Notes: generated from the letters alone by a model not told the origin. A DNA stretch of 64,000 nucleotides from Sphingopyxis sp. MWB1 (GCF_000763945.1 NZ_JQFJ01000004.1:1-64000); one strand, 5' to 3'. Positions 28,513 to 38,640 are shown, counted from the first letter of the stretch. Translations and numbers: made by a program.

Positions 28513-28992
28513 TCAGTCGGCGGGCGGGTCCGCGATCATGGCCGTGAACTGGCATTCGGTTGCCAATTGGTCGCCCAGCATGGCCCGACCTTCAAATTTG
28601 CAGATATTCCGCTTCGCCTGAAGGATGGTGACATGAAGGTCGAGCAAATGGCCGGGCTCCACGGGCTTGCGGAACTTCACTCCGTCAATACCCATGAAAT
28701 AGACCAGCTTTCCGCTCCCCGCGAGCCCCAGCGATTCGATCGCGAGAACGCCGCCCGCCTGCGCGAGCGCCTCCACGATCAAAACGCCCGGCATGATCGG
28801 CCGGCCGGGGAAATGCCCTTGGAAAAAGGGCTCGTTCATCGTTACCGCTTTGACCGCGTGGATCGATGTATCTTTCACCATCGATTCCACCCGATCGACG
28901 AGCAGCATCGGATAACGATGCGGAAGAAGCGACAAGACACGGCGAATATCCGCCGGACCCATCGCTTCGCCCTCTTGCGCCCCGTCCGTCAT
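28513..28992 (-). CDS. fabZ: 3-hydroxyacyl-ACP dehydratase FabZ
   Basis: Hot-dog-fold dehydratase of type II fatty-acid synthesis that converts 3-hydroxyacyl-ACP to trans-2-enoyl-ACP. The 159-residue protein has catalytic H60 in [12 protein letters not shown] and E74 in [10 protein letters not shown], and [12 protein letters not shown] near the start. The ATG at 28992 lies two bases after the skp/ompH stop, so it is translated from the same message. In most Gram-negatives lpxD sits between skp and fabZ and lpxA follows; both are absent here. Confidence 0.96.
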   Translation of the reverse strand: MTDGAQEGEAMGPADIRRVLSLLPHRYPMLLVDRVESMVKDTSIHAVKAVTMNEPFFQGHFPGRPIMPGVLIVEALAQAGGVLAIESLGLAGSGKLVYFMGIDGVKFRKPVEPGHLLDLHVTILQAKRNICKFEGRAMLGDQLATECQFTAMIADPPAD

Positions 28993-28994
28993 GA

Positions 28995-29669
28995 TTAGCG
29001 CGAAGTCGGCTGCGTACCGGTCTGGGCGCCGCCCTGCGCCGCGCGCGCCGCATTGATCAGTTGCTGGTTGCGTTCCTGGACCAGCTGGCCGGGCTGATAG
29101 CCTGCGGGAACAGCGATCGACACATTGGGCAGGATCCGGTTGAGTTCAGCAACCACCGCATCGGTGATATCGACATTATTTTCGCGCGCCAGAACCGCAT
29201 CGGGATTGAGCAGCAGATCGACCTTGCGCGCCGTCATTGCGGCCTTGATCGCTTCGTTCATGCGAACGCTGATCTGGTCCTCGACATAAGCGACAGCGAG
29301 TTCGACCGGCGCACCAATCTGGCCGAGTTCGTTCGCGGCCGCCTGACGCTTGTCCTGCACAGCCTTCGCAGCCGCTTGAAGGGCGGCCTGATTTTGCGGG
29401 CTTTTCTTTGCTTCTTCCTGATATTTGGCGATCAGCACGTTGATTTCGGCCTGCAGCGTCTGGCCGCGCGACTGCTGCTGGTCGATCTGCGCCTTATATG
29501 TGGTTTCAATCTGCTGCGACGCCGTGGTGAAAGCATTGGAACGTGCAGCCGCCGCGCGAACGTCAGCAACCGCGACGCTCTTCGCCTGAGCAATGGCGGG
29601 CGCGGACAGGATGGGCGAAACGGTCAGCGTGGCAATGGCCATCGCCGACGCGGCAAGAAGTTTTTTCAT
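28995..29669 (-). CDS. skp: Periplasmic chaperone OmpH/Skp family
   Basis: Chaperone that holds unfolded outer-membrane proteins in the periplasm and delivers them to BamA. The 224-residue protein has a cleavable signal peptide ([20 protein letters not shown], cleavage near AIAQA, residue 27) and a helical coiled-coil body rich in Gln, Ala and Lys (about 50-150), as in Skp. The C-terminal extension is Gln-rich. The ATG at 29669 overlaps the bamA stop codon in TGATG, a one-base overlap consistent with translational coupling. Confidence 0.92.
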   Translation of the reverse strand: MKKLLAASAMAIATLTVSPILSAPAIAQAKSVAVADVRAAAARSNAFTTASQQIETTYKAQIDQQQSRGQTLQAEINVLIAKYQEEAKKSPQNQAALQAAAKAVQDKRQAAANELGQIGAPVELAVAYVEDQISVRMNEAIKAAMTARKVDLLLNPDAVLARENNVDITDAVVAELNRILPNVSIAVPAGYQPGQLVQERNQQLINAARAAQGGAQTGTQPTSR

Positions 29670-32341
29670 CAGAATTGAGTTCCTACGTTGAATGAGAAGC
29701 GTTTGGTATCATCACCCTCTTCTTTGCGGAGGGCGTAAGCGAAGTCGATCCGGAAGGGACCGAAGGGGGAGTTCCAGTTAACCCCGGCGCCAATTGCGAC
29801 ACGCGGCAACCATGTATCACCATAAAAGCGCTCTTCAAAGGGCGACATGTTCGACGTCGTCCCCGTGGGGCAGACATTATAGGCCCCGGTTGGCACACCA
29901 TCGACCACCGTCTGTTCGCCAAAGCTGATATCGCCGGTTGCCGAGTTACGGCAGAGATTTTTAGTCAGTCCATCGGTGGGATCGCGGAAATTCTCCAGCG
30001 TGGTCAGCTCAGGCTTGCGCACAGAGAAAACCGACCCGACATCGACAAAAACCGATGGCCGCAGCCCCAGCTCCTTCGCGCCCGAACCCAGCGGAATGTC
30101 AATTTCAAACCGGCCGCGATAATAAGCCCGGCCACCGAGCGCATCGTCAATCCGCCGCCCGTCATTGGTGAGATCGAGCACCGGATTGGCAGGATCGGTG
30201 ACATCGACATTGCTGTAGCGAACGACACGCGGACCAATGCCGCGAATGTCAAAGCCGCGCATCTGCGGCTCACCGAGTTGGAAACGATCAATCAAGCGAA
30301 TCTTGTCGCTAGTCGGCGTCGGGGCTTCACCAAGCGGGTGAATATATCCACCTTCTGCTGAAATATTGAGGATGAAGTTGCTGCCGAGATTGAAGTGCTT
30401 GCTTCCGGTAGCACGGGTGCGAACATATTTGACGCTGCCACCAAGGCCCGCGAAGTCCTGGCTCAAGGACAGGGCCTGCCCGCGCGTCGGACGAATGCGA
30501 TTGTCGCGGTCGTCATAGGCGAGCGTAAAGCCGAGCAAGGAGGTCGTCCGCTTGCCGATCGCATCGCACAAATAGCGTCCGGCAACGAGCGGGTCGCACT
30601 CGCCGTCGAAATAATAAAGACCGCGATCGAGCGTCACATCATCAAAGTTCAGGCTATAGCGCCCGAACAACGACATGAATTCGGTGAGCGGAACGCCCGT
30701 ATTGACCTGGAAACCCGTTGTCACCTGTTCAAAGGTGGTGCGGCGATCATTATTGATGAAGTTGAAGGAGTTAAGGTCGCGGCGATAGATGCTGCCGCCC
30801 AGCGAAATGTTGCGATCGAACAAATAAGGCTCGGTAAAGCCGAACTCGACCGATTTCGAATAGCTGGAATAGTTGACCGACGCCTGAAGCTGCTGTCCCA
30901 ACCCGCGGAAATTGCGCTGGCGGATCGAGCCCTGCATCAGGAAATTCTCGATCGACGAGAAGCCCGCCGACAGCGACAACTCGCCCGTCGGCTTTTCCTC
31001 GACATTGGTTTCAAGGACGATGCGATCGGGCGTCGTGCCTTCCTTGCGCTCAATTTCCAGATTTTCCTGGAAGTAACCCAGGCTGTTCAGCCGGTTCTCG
31101 GTACGCTTCACGCCAAAGCTGTTGAAGGCATCGCCCTCGTTCAAGCGAAATTCGCGGCGCACCACCTTGTCATGGGTCAGCGTGTTGCCGTTGACGTCGA
31201 TCCGCTCGACATAGGTGCGCGGGCTTTCGCTAACGTTGAAGGTAATCGCCATCGTGCGATTTTCCGGGTCGCGGCGAAACTCGGGATTGATATCGGCAAA
31301 AGCATAGCCGAACAGGCCAGCGGTTTCGCTGAGGCTTTCAACCGTATCCTCGACCAGTTTCGCATCATACCAGTCGCCGCTTTTCATGGGCAGCAGGGGC
31401 TTCAGCGTTTCGGCGCGGAAGTCGCGAATCTGGCTCTCGACCTCTACGTCACTGAATTTATAGCGTTCGCCTTCCTCCACCACATAGGTGATGATGAAAT
31501 CCTGCTTGTTGCTCGTCAGCTCGGCCACCGCCGAAATGACGCGGAAATCGGCATAGCCATTTTGCAGATAGAAAAGACGCAGCTTTTGCTGGTCATAAGC
31601 CAGACGGTCGGGGTCATAGCTGGTGTTCGAAGACAGGATCGTAAGAAGCCCCGTCTCCTTCGTCGCCATCTCGTCCTTCAAGTCACCGTCGCTGAACTTC
31701 TCATTGCCGATGATGTTGATCTGGCGAACCTTCGACTTCGGCCCTTCGCTGATTTCGAAAACAACATCGACGCGGTTCTGGTCGAGCTGCACCATTTTCG
31801 GCTCGACGGTCGCCGCAAAGCGGCCCTGCCGCTTGTAAAGCTCGATAATGCGGGCAACGTCGGCGCGGACTTTGGAGCGCGTATAGATTTGGCGCGGCGC
31901 CATCTTGATCTCGGGGCGAATCTTGTCCTCTTTCAGCCGCTTGTTGCCCTCGAGGATGACGCGGTTGATCACCGGATTTTCGGTGACCTGAATGGTCAGC
32001 GCCCCATCATTGTCGGTGATCTGATAATCCTGGAACAATTCGGTGGCTGCAAGGTCCTTGAGCGCCTGATCGAGCGTCGCGCGATCATAAGGCTGCCCCA
32101 CGCGCAGGCGCAGGTAGGAAAGGATGGTCTGCGCCTCAAGCCGCTGATTGCCGCTAACGGTGATCGACTTGACCGTCGAGGCTGCGGGTGCAGCCTCCGG
32201 CGTTGGCACCGGGACGGTCGACGGGGTGGCGGCTTGCTGCGCCAAGGCCGAGGCTGTCGGCCAGCCGAGCATCGTTCCTGCCAAAAGGAGTGCCGACAGC
32301 TGCGTCCGCGTCGAAAATTTCTGTGAAGCCACGCTGTTCAT
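29669..32341 (-). CDS. bamA: Outer-membrane assembly factor BamA
   Basis: Core of the BAM complex that folds and inserts beta-barrel proteins in the outer membrane. The 890-residue precursor has a signal peptide (about 1-34), five POTRA domains (about 60-400) and a C-terminal 16-strand Omp85 barrel. The lid-loop motif is MRGFDIRG, and the protein ends with an aromatic residue (FNVGTQF). The start is the ATG at 32341 (MNSVASQKFS); a 26-codon upstream extension is rejected because it precedes the signal peptide. It lies 70 bases after rseP and directly precedes skp. Confidence 0.97.
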   Translation of the reverse strand: MNSVASQKFSTRTQLSALLLAGTMLGWPTASALAQQAATPSTVPVPTPEAAPAASTVKSITVSGNQRLEAQTILSYLRLRVGQPYDRATLDQALKDLAATELFQDYQITDNDGALTIQVTENPVINRVILEGNKRLKEDKIRPEIKMAPRQIYTRSKVRADVARIIELYKRQGRFAATVEPKMVQLDQNRVDVVFEISEGPKSKVRQINIIGNEKFSDGDLKDEMATKETGLLTILSSNTSYDPDRLAYDQQKLRLFYLQNGYADFRVISAVAELTSNKQDFIITYVVEEGERYKFSDVEVESQIRDFRAETLKPLLPMKSGDWYDAKLVEDTVESLSETAGLFGYAFADINPEFRRDPENRTMAITFNVSESPRTYVERIDVNGNTLTHDKVVRREFRLNEGDAFNSFGVKRTENRLNSLGYFQENLEIERKEGTTPDRIVLETNVEEKPTGELSLSAGFSSIENFLMQGSIRQRNFRGLGQQLQASVNYSSYSKSVEFGFTEPYLFDRNISLGGSIYRRDLNSFNFINNDRRTTFEQVTTGFQVNTGVPLTEFMSLFGRYSLNFDDVTLDRGLYYFDGECDPLVAGRYLCDAIGKRTTSLLGFTLAYDDRDNRIRPTRGQALSLSQDFAGLGGSVKYVRTRATGSKHFNLGSNFILNISAEGGYIHPLGEAPTPTSDKIRLIDRFQLGEPQMRGFDIRGIGPRVVRYSNVDVTDPANPVLDLTNDGRRIDDALGGRAYYRGRFEIDIPLGSGAKELGLRPSVFVDVGSVFSVRKPELTTLENFRDPTDGLTKNLCRNSATGDISFGEQTVVDGVPTGAYNVCPTGTTSNMSPFEERFYGDTWLPRVAIGAGVNWNSPFGPFRIDFAYALRKEEGDDTKRFSFNVGTQF

Positions 32342-32411
32342 CCCGCAAAATAATTCAAAAGCGACGAACCCGCCTGATGGCGGGCCGGCGCCACTCCCTG
32401 CCCCAGTCCGT

Positions 32412-33551
32412 CTATCCAATCAAGCGCGCGATCCGATCCCACAGACCGAATGAGGCCAAATCGTTGAAAGTCACGACCAGCATGAGCGTGACCACGACCA
32501 CGAAACCAAAACGAAAAGCCCATTCCTGTGCCTGAGGGGGCGCAGGCCGCCGCCGGATCGCTTCATAGGCGTAAAAGAGCAGATGTCCGCCATCAAGCAT
32601 GGGCAATGGCAAGAGGTTTATGAACCCCAGATTGATGGAAATCAGCGCCGCGAGGAAGATCAGCGACGCCGCTCCCAGGCTTGCCGCTTCGCCCGACACC
32701 TTGGCGATCTTTACCGGCCCGCTCAGATCTTTGACCGAACGATTGCCGGTAAGCAATTGACCCAGAACCTCAAAAGTCTGACGAATTATCTGCCACGTCT
32801 GGCGCATCGCGATGACGGGCGCCTCCAGCAACGACGCGCGCTCAAATTCCACCGCGCCCGCCTGAATACCGATCACGCCGCGCTCGAATTTATTGCCGAA
32901 TTGATCGGCATCGCTCACCAGCTTCGGCGTTAAGCGCAGCGTCTCCGTCGCGCCGCCCCGCTCGATCCTGACCTCCATCGATTCGCCGGGACGATGCGCA
33001 ACCGCCATGGGAATATCGGTGAAGACTTTCATCTCGCGCCCATCGACCGCGACAATCCGGTCGCCGGGGCGAATCCCCGCCGCTTCGGCTGCCGACCCCT
33101 CCATCACCGCGCCCGCAACCGGCGGCGTGGTCGGCGTGCCGCTGATCCAGGCAAAGCCGGCAAGGATCAGGATGGCGAACAGAAAATTGGTGATCGGCCC
33201 CGCCGCGACAATGGCCGCGCGCTTCCACACCGGCTGGGCCGGGAAGCTATGCGCCCGTTCGGCGGCAGGCTGGTCGCGCCACCCCGCGTCAGGCTGGCTG
33301 ACGGCGTCGCGATCGCCAGCGAACTGGACATAGCCGCCGAGCGGCAACCAGCCGATCTTCCACTCCGTACCGCGCTTGTCGGTCCAGCCGAGAATGCGCC
33401 GTCCAAAGCCGATGGAAAAAGTGTCCGCCTTCACCCCGCACCAGCGCCCGACGATATAATGGCCATATTCATGGACAAAGACAAGCGGGCCGAGAACCAG
33501 CAGAAAGGCGAGGATAGTCAGGCCAAGGCCGGGCGCTTCAAGCATGTTCAT
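32412..33551 (-). CDS. rseP: Site-2 zinc metalloprotease RseP
   Basis: Inner-membrane intramembrane protease that cleaves anti-sigma factors and remnant signal peptides. The 379-residue protein has the zinc motif HEYGH (27-31) in the first transmembrane segment, one PDZ domain (near GIRPGDRIVAVDGREM) and the second active-site motif LPMLDGGH. E. coli RseP has two PDZ domains; a single one is common in alphaproteobacteria. The ATG at 33551 overlaps the dxr 3' end by 14 bases; ATG 33545 is the alternative. Confidence 0.95.
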   Translation of the reverse strand: MNMLEAPGLGLTILAFLLVLGPLVFVHEYGHYIVGRWCGVKADTFSIGFGRRILGWTDKRGTEWKIGWLPLGGYVQFAGDRDAVSQPDAGWRDQPAAERAHSFPAQPVWKRAAIVAAGPITNFLFAILILAGFAWISGTPTTPPVAGAVMEGSAAEAAGIRPGDRIVAVDGREMKVFTDIPMAVAHRPGESMEVRIERGGATETLRLTPKLVSDADQFGNKFERGVIGIQAGAVEFERASLLEAPVIAMRQTWQIIRQTFEVLGQLLTGNRSVKDLSGPVKIAKVSGEAASLGAASLIFLAALISINLGFINLLPLPMLDGGHLLFYAYEAIRRRPAPPQAQEWAFRFGFVVVVTLMLVVTFNDLASFGLWDRIARLIG

Positions 33552-34701
33552 ATTGGTCCACAAATTGCTGCGCGGCGGCGCGCGATGCGGCGTCAACGCT
33601 GAATATGTCCTGAAGCGTCTGCGGCACAGCAGGCACTTCGGCGTCCATTACCCGCTTTACCAGATCGACAATCGCCGGAAAAGCGATGCGCCCTTTCAGA
33701 AAAGCCGCCACCGCCACTTCATTTGCGGCATTGAGTTGCGCGGGCCGCGCTCCCCCTTCGGCCACCGCCGCACGGCAAAGCGCGGTAGCCGGAAAACGCG
33801 CCTCGTCGGGCGCGGCAAAATCCAGCCGCCCGATTTGTGCCAGGTCAAGCGGCATGCAGGGCGTCGCCATACGCTCGGGCCAGGCGAGCGCGCTGGCGAT
33901 GGGAATCCGCATGTCAGGGGAACCAAGCTGCGCCAGGGTCGAACAATCGACATATTCGACCAGGCTGTGGATCACCGATTGCGGATGCACCAATATTTCC
34001 AGCCGGTCGAGGCCGACGGGGAACAGGTGATGCGCCTCGATCAGTTCGAGCCCCTTGTTCATCATCGTGGCCGAATCGACGCTGATCTTTGCGCCCATCG
34101 ACCAATTGGGATGCGCCACCGCCTGCGCCGGGGTCACCCGCGCCATCTCCTCGGCACTCATCGTGCGAAAGGGGCCGCCGCTCGCTGTCAGGATGATGCG
34201 CCGCACCTGGTCAATCCGTCCGCCGGCAAGGCATTGGAAAATGGCATTATGCTCGCTGTCCACCGGCAGGATGGTCGCGCCCGACAGGCGCGCCGCAGCC
34301 ATCATCAGGGCGCCCGCCGAAACCAGCGCTTCCTTGTTCGCCAGCGCGACATCATAGCCCGCGGCAAGCGCCGCCATGGTTGGCGCCAGTCCAGCGGTGC
34401 CAACAATGGCGGCCATCACCAGATCGGTGGGCCGTTCCGCCGCTGCAACCAGCGCATCGCTTCCGGCCGCGGCCTCGATCCCCGTTCCGGCGAGCGCTTC
34501 TTTCAGGGCATCATAATGGCGCGGATCGGCAATCACCGCCACGTCAGGGCGAAATTCGCGCGCGAGCCGGGCCAGCTCCGCGACATCGCTATGCGCGGTC
34601 AACACCGTTACGCGCCAGGCGCCGGGATCGCGCCGGACGAGGTCCAGCGTGGATTGGCCGACCGATCCGGTCGCCCCGAACAGCGACAGGCGGCGCGTCA
34701 T
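33538..34701 (-). CDS. dxr: 1-deoxy-D-xylulose-5-phosphate reductoisomerase
   Basis: Second enzyme of the MEP isoprenoid pathway: converts DXP to 2-C-methyl-D-erythritol 4-phosphate with NADPH. The 387-residue protein has the N-terminal NADPH loop LFGATGSVGQSTLDL, ALANKEALVSAG, the metal site PVDSEHNAIFQCL, the flexible-loop HPNWSMG and MMNKGLELIEAHHLF. The start is the ATG at 34701 (MTRRLSLFGATG), one base after the cdsA stop; eight upstream codons are rejected. It overlaps rseP at its 3' end, so it belongs to the same operon. Confidence 0.97.
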   Translation of the reverse strand: MTRRLSLFGATGSVGQSTLDLVRRDPGAWRVTVLTAHSDVAELARLAREFRPDVAVIADPRHYDALKEALAGTGIEAAAGSDALVAAAERPTDLVMAAIVGTAGLAPTMAALAAGYDVALANKEALVSAGALMMAAARLSGATILPVDSEHNAIFQCLAGGRIDQVRRIILTASGGPFRTMSAEEMARVTPAQAVAHPNWSMGAKISVDSATMMNKGLELIEAHHLFPVGLDRLEILVHPQSVIHSLVEYVDCSTLAQLGSPDMRIPIASALAWPERMATPCMPLDLAQIGRLDFAAPDEARFPATALCRAAVAEGGARPAQLNAANEVAVAAFLKGRIAFPAIVDLVKRVMDAEVPAVPQTLQDIFSVDAASRAAAQQFVDQYEHA

Positions 34702-34702
34702 C

Positions 34703-35380
34703 TCAGCCCACCGCCCGGACGGCAATATGGCCCGTCAAGGCGAGCAGCCCAAAGATCCACGCGACCGGCAGCAAGCCATCCAGCCGGTCGAACACCCCGC
34801 CATGACCGGGAATGAGATGGCCCGAATCCTTGACGCCTGCGCGCCGCTTCATCCAGCTTTGGGCCAGATCGCCCAATTGCGCGACCAGTCCGGCGAACAG
34901 GCCGATCCACAAGGGCACACCCTGCACCCCCGCCCGGTCGCCGATGGTCGCGCTGGCGATCAGCGCAGCGACCATGCCGCCGATCAGCCCCGACCAGGTT
35001 TTGGACGGGCTGATCGAAGGGGCAAGCCGCGTGCCGCCAAAAGCGCGTCCGGCAAAATAGGCGCCGATATCGGTGGCCCAGACCATGCCGAACACCCACA
35101 GGGCTGCTGTCATCCCCAGACGCTCGCGAATATACCAAAGACCCGCCACCGCGCCGACGACCAGCACCGGCCCGAGCAGCATCAGCGCGCCGCGCGCCGC
35201 GCCCGACAGTGTCATGGCGCGCACGAGCGCAAACCATTCCACCATGACCAGCGCTGCCCCGACGAGCAGCAACAAGGCGAAGGCGAGCCCGCCGAACCAG
35301 AGTGCAACGCCCGCGATGGCAAAAAGGACAAGAGCCGATCCCGCCCGCACCAGAAGATCCGATTTCCGCGCCGCTGCCAT
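34703..35380 (-). CDS. cdsA: Phosphatidate cytidylyltransferase CdsA
   Basis: Integral membrane enzyme that makes CDP-diacylglycerol from phosphatidic acid and CTP, the precursor of all phospholipids here (see pssA and psd). The 225-residue protein has multiple hydrophobic segments and the CdsA signature KRRAGVKDSGHLIPGHGGVF followed by DR. It is shorter than E. coli CdsA (285), missing part of the N-terminus, as is common in this lineage. The ATG at 35380 lies one base past the uppS stop. Confidence 0.95.
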   Translation of the reverse strand: MAAARKSDLLVRAGSALVLFAIAGVALWFGGLAFALLLLVGAALVMVEWFALVRAMTLSGAARGALMLLGPVLVVGAVAGLWYIRERLGMTAALWVFGMVWATDIGAYFAGRAFGGTRLAPSISPSKTWSGLIGGMVAALIASATIGDRAGVQGVPLWIGLFAGLVAQLGDLAQSWMKRRAGVKDSGHLIPGHGGVFDRLDGLLPVAWIFGLLALTGHIAVRAVG

Positions 35381-35381
35381 A

Positions 35382-36068
35382 TTATAAGCCTCCGAAACGG
35401 CGTTCACGCCGCGCAAAATGATCGAGCGCCGCTTTCAAATCAGCGGGTTTGAAATCGGGCCACAGGCAATCGGTAAAATAAAGTTCAGCATAGGCCGACT
35501 GCCACAAAAGAAAGTTCGACAGACGCACCTCGCCCGACGTGCGGATCAGCAGATCGAGCGGCGGCATATCTGCCGTATCAAGATTGGCTTCAATGGCCTC
35601 TGCGCTGATCTCACCCATGGCCGCCGCCGCGCGCGCCGCGCGCACCAGCTCATCCTGCGCGCCATAGTTGAGCGCCACTGCCAGCGTGGTGCGCTTGTTG
35701 CCCGCGGTCCGCTCCAGCGCCTTGTCGATCAGTTCGACCACATCGGGCGCGAGCGCCCGCCAGTCGCCAATCACCTTGAGCCGCACATCATTGGCGGCAA
35801 ATTCATCAAGGTCGGAAAGGATGAAGCGCTTCATCAGGCCCATCAGGTCGCTGACCTCTTCTTCCGGCCTTTTCCAATTTTCCGAGGAAAAGGCGTAAAG
35901 CGTCATTGCCTCCAGCCCCATATCCCCCGCAGCGCGGACGATATTGCGCACAGCCTCAACGCCCGCGCGATGACCTGCCACGCGCGGAAGATGGCGCTTC
36001 TTCGCCCAGCGGCCATTGCCATCCATGATGATGGCGACATGGCGCGCGCCGATAGGGGTTTGGGTCAT
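35382..36068 (-). CDS. uppS: Undecaprenyl diphosphate synthase UppS
   Basis: Cis-prenyltransferase that builds the C55 lipid carrier for peptidoglycan and polysaccharides. The 228-residue protein has the catalytic D16 in [16 protein letters not shown], the [13 protein letters not shown] motif and the C-terminal [20 protein letters not shown] signature. The start is the ATG at 36068 ([10 protein letters not shown]). The longer open frame upstream has no conserved residues. There is a 103-base gap to frr, then a continuous run through cdsA, dxr and rseP. Confidence 0.96.
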   Translation of the reverse strand: MTQTPIGARHVAIIMDGNGRWAKKRHLPRVAGHRAGVEAVRNIVRAAGDMGLEAMTLYAFSSENWKRPEEEVSDLMGLMKRFILSDLDEFAANDVRLKVIGDWRALAPDVVELIDKALERTAGNKRTTLAVALNYGAQDELVRAARAAAAMGEISAEAIEANLDTADMPPLDLLIRTSGEVRLSNFLLWQSAYAELYFTDCLWPDFKPADLKAALDHFARRERRFGGL

Positions 36069-36171
36069 CTTCAATCCGTCATTCGGTCCAGGGCGCGACA
36101 TTGTCCTGCATGAACAGCTGGCGCCTTCCCACGACCCCGCCTTGCGCCGCAAAAGCGGAGCCTCATGCGCG

Positions 36172-36726
36172 TCAGCCCAATATTTCCTTTTCCTTGGCGG
36201 TAGCGGCTGCATCAATATCCGCGATCACCGCATCGGTCATTTTCTGAACCTCGGTTTCGGCACGCTTGCGGTCATCTTCGCTGATTTCCTTTTTGGCCTC
36301 ATCCTGCTTCAGCGCATCCATGCCATCGCGCCGGACGTTGCGAACCGCCACACGGGCCTTTTCCGCATATTGTCCGGCAAGTTTCGACAATTCCTTGCGG
36401 CGTTCCTGCGTCATTTCCGGAATGGGCAAGCGCAAGAGCTGCCCGTCAACAATCGGATTGAGGCCCAGGCCAGCCGAACGGATCGCCTTGTCCACGGGAC
36501 CGACATTGGATTTGTCCCACACCTGCACGGACAGCATGCGCGGTTCAGGGACGCTCACCGAAGCCACCTGATTGAGCGGCATTTGCGCGCCATAGACCTC
36601 AACCGTAACCGGATCGAGCAGCGCTGAATTGGCGCGTCCTGTGCGCAGCCCCGCCAAGTCCTGCTTAAGCGATTCGAGTGCGCCATTCATGCGGCGCTCA
36701 AGGTCCGCCTTGTCATATTTCGCCAT
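36172..36726 (-). CDS. frr: Ribosome recycling factor
   Basis: Splits post-termination ribosomes together with EF-G. The 184-residue protein is the usual length. Family motifs are [19 protein letters not shown], then [28 protein letters not shown] and the C-terminal helical domain. The start is the ATG at 36726 ([12 protein letters not shown]), preceded by AGAGGAAAG; the 37-codon upstream extension is rejected. It lies 13 bases after pyrH. Confidence 0.97.
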   Translation of the reverse strand: MAKYDKADLERRMNGALESLKQDLAGLRTGRANSALLDPVTVEVYGAQMPLNQVASVSVPEPRMLSVQVWDKSNVGPVDKAIRSAGLGLNPIVDGQLLRLPIPEMTQERRKELSKLAGQYAEKARVAVRNVRRDGMDALKQDEAKKEISEDDRKRAETEVQKMTDAVIADIDAAATAKEKEILG

Positions 36727-36739
36727 CTGTCTTTCCTCT

Positions 36740-37471
36740 CTATGCGTGACCGGCTGCGTCGCCGACGACGGTGGCAACGCCCTCGCCCGCCAGCACGCGC
36801 GCCAGATTTCCGGGTTCGCGAATGTTGAAAACAACAATCGGGATTTGATTGTCGCGGCACAAAGCCACCGCGCTCGCGTCCATCACCTTCAAATTGTCGG
36901 CAAGGACGCGGTCATAGCTCAAACTGGCATAGCGGACCGCCTGGGGGTCCTTTTTGGGGTCGGCGTTATAAACGCCGTCGACGCTCGTGCCCTTCAGCAG
37001 CGCATCGCATTTCATTTCGGCTGCGCGCAGCGCCGCGCCGCTGTCGGTGGTGAAATAGGGGGCGCCGACACCGGCGGCAAAAATCACCACCCGCCCTTTT
37101 TCCATATGGCGTTCGGCGCGGCGACGGATCACCGGCTCGCACACCTTGTCCATCTCGATCGCCGACTGCACCCGGGTCTGGACGCCCAATTGCTCCAGCG
37201 CATTCTGCATGGCGAGGGCATTCATGACGGTGGCGAGCATACCCATATAATCGGCCTGCGCCCGGTCCATGCCTTTGGCGGCACCCGCCATACCGCGAAA
37301 AATATTACCCCCGCCGATCACCAGGCAGATTTCAAGCCCGCGCTCTTTCGCTTCCTTCACCTCCGCGGCCATGCTGGCAACGGTATCGGGATCAATCCCA
37401 AAGGAATTGGGCCCCATCAGCGCCTCGCCCGATAATTTGAGAAGAATGCGTTTCAGGCCGGGCAATGCCAT
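36740..37471 (-). CDS. pyrH: UMP kinase
   Basis: Phosphorylates UMP to UDP; a hexameric bacterial amino-acid-kinase-fold enzyme regulated by GTP and UTP. The 243-residue protein has [10 protein letters not shown] at the N-terminus, [10 protein letters not shown], the catalytic-site [19 protein letters not shown] and [13 protein letters not shown]. The start is the ATG at 37471. It lies after tsf with a 115-base gap holding two strong hairpins, and is followed by frr. Confidence 0.97.
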   Translation of the reverse strand: MALPGLKRILLKLSGEALMGPNSFGIDPDTVASMAAEVKEAKERGLEICLVIGGGNIFRGMAGAAKGMDRAQADYMGMLATVMNALAMQNALEQLGVQTRVQSAIEMDKVCEPVIRRRAERHMEKGRVVIFAAGVGAPYFTTDSGAALRAAEMKCDALLKGTSVDGVYNADPKKDPQAVRYASLSYDRVLADNLKVMDASAVALCRDNQIPIVVFNIREPGNLARVLAGEGVATVVGDAAGHA

Positions 37472-37506
37472 GTGATCAAGAACCTTGTGTCAGGGGTTTA
37501 TATGCG

Positions 37507-37574
37507 AATGGCGCGCACCCTAGTCAGAGTGCGCGCCATTGCCAAGCGGACTGCCACGCCAAAGCGCGGCAGTC
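37507..37574 (-). terminator. Two consecutive hairpins between tsf and pyrH
   Basis: 37507-37540 is a perfect 12-bp stem (AATGGCGCGCAC with GTGCGCGCCATT, ten-base loop). 37549-37574 is a second stem (GACTGCC with GGCAGTC plus inner pairs). Neither has a clear T run on the minus strand, so they may act as partial terminators or RNA-processing/stability elements between the ribosomal and pyrH parts of the operon. Confidence 0.55.
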
Positions 37575-37586
37575 GCGCAACAAGCC

Positions 37587-38513
37587 TTAGCGGCCAGCCG
37601 CTGCGGCGACTTCGGCTGCGAAGTCGCTTTCTTCCTTTTCAATGCCTTCACCCAGCTGGAAGCGGATGAAGCCCTTGAGCGTGATCGTCGCGCCAACATC
37701 CTTGCCAGCGGCCGCCACGACTTCCGCAACGGGGGTCTTGCCGTCCATCACAAAGGGCTGCGACAGAAGCGCATTTTCTTTGCGGAACTTCGCAATGGCG
37801 CCGTCGACCATCTTGGCGATGATGTCGGCAGGCTTGCCCGACTGGGCGGCCTTTTCTTCGGCAATCGCCCGCTCACGCGCAACCAGTTCGGCATCAAGGT
37901 CATCACCATTGAGCGCCAGCGGGGTCGCGGCAGCAACATGCATTGCAAGCTGCTTGCCGAGCGGCTCCAGCACGTCCGCACCGGCAGTCGATTCCAGCGC
38001 AACCAGCACGCCGATCTTACCCATTCCGGGGGCGGCGGCATTATGGACATAGCCCGTGACCGCGCCCGATTCGACCGCCAATACGGCAGCACGGCGCAGC
38101 GACTGGTTTTCGCCGATGGTCGCGATATTGTTGGTCAGCTTTTCCGCAACGGTGCCGCCCGACGGATAGGCAGCAGCGCCGAGCGCCTCAATGTCCGAGA
38201 TATTGCCGTCGAGCGCCACTTTGGCGACGTCGCTGACAAAAGCCTGGAACTGCTCATTCTTGGCAACAAAGTCGGTTTCGCTGTTGACTTCGACCATGGC
38301 ACCGCGCGTCCCGTCGGTGGCAACACCAACCAGACCTTCAGCGGCGACGCGGCCTGCCTTTTTGGCCGCAGCCGCAAGACCCTTGGTCCGCAGCCAGTCG
38401 ATCGAAGCTTCAATGTCGCCGCCATTTTCGGCGAGCGCCTTTTTGCAGTCCATCATGCCTGCGCCCGAGCGTTCGCGCAGTTCCTTGACGAGTGCGGCCG
38501 TAATTTCAGCCAT
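37587..38513 (-). CDS. tsf: Translation elongation factor Ts
   Basis: Guanine-nucleotide exchange factor for EF-Tu. The 308-residue protein carries the EF-Ts signatures [18 protein letters not shown] near the N-terminus and the core [13 protein letters not shown]. The start is the ATG at 38513 ([12 protein letters not shown]); 27 upstream codons are rejected. It follows rpsB, with a hairpin in the 127-base gap, and precedes pyrH. Confidence 0.97.
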   Translation of the reverse strand: MAEITAALVKELRERSGAGMMDCKKALAENGGDIEASIDWLRTKGLAAAAKKAGRVAAEGLVGVATDGTRGAMVEVNSETDFVAKNEQFQAFVSDVAKVALDGNISDIEALGAAAYPSGGTVAEKLTNNIATIGENQSLRRAAVLAVESGAVTGYVHNAAAPGMGKIGVLVALESTAGADVLEPLGKQLAMHVAAATPLALNGDDLDAELVARERAIAEEKAAQSGKPADIIAKMVDGAIAKFRKENALLSQPFVMDGKTPVAEVVAAAGKDVGATITLKGFIRFQLGEGIEKEESDFAAEVAAAAGR

Positions 38514-38596
38514 GAGTGTTCCTTTCCAAAAGGGGCGGCGCCATCGGGGCCGCCGGACGCCCGCGCGCATGGCGGGGCGATAAGTCAAAGCCATGA

Positions 38597-38627
38597 CAGG
38601 GCGGCGGCTTGATAGCGCGCCGCCCGG
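38597..38627 (-). terminator. rpsB-tsf intercistronic hairpin (probable attenuator)
   Basis: GGGCGGC and GCCGCCC pair across the rpsB-tsf gap, just after the rpsB stop codon. A partial terminator here would lower tsf relative to rpsB expression; that role is inferred. Confidence 0.55.
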
Positions 38628-38640
38628 TCAAAAGCGCGCC

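Noticed and set aside
30395..32326. Long plus-strand open frame (over 600 codons) opposite bamA
   Set aside because: It is the antisense shadow of bamA in GC-rich DNA. Its composition is Arg/Ala/Asp/Leu-rich without domains, whereas the minus strand has complete POTRA and barrel features.
37507..37540. A full Rho-independent terminator after tsf
   Set aside because: The stem is perfect but no T run follows on the minus strand, so it is kept only as a probable partial terminator or processing element.
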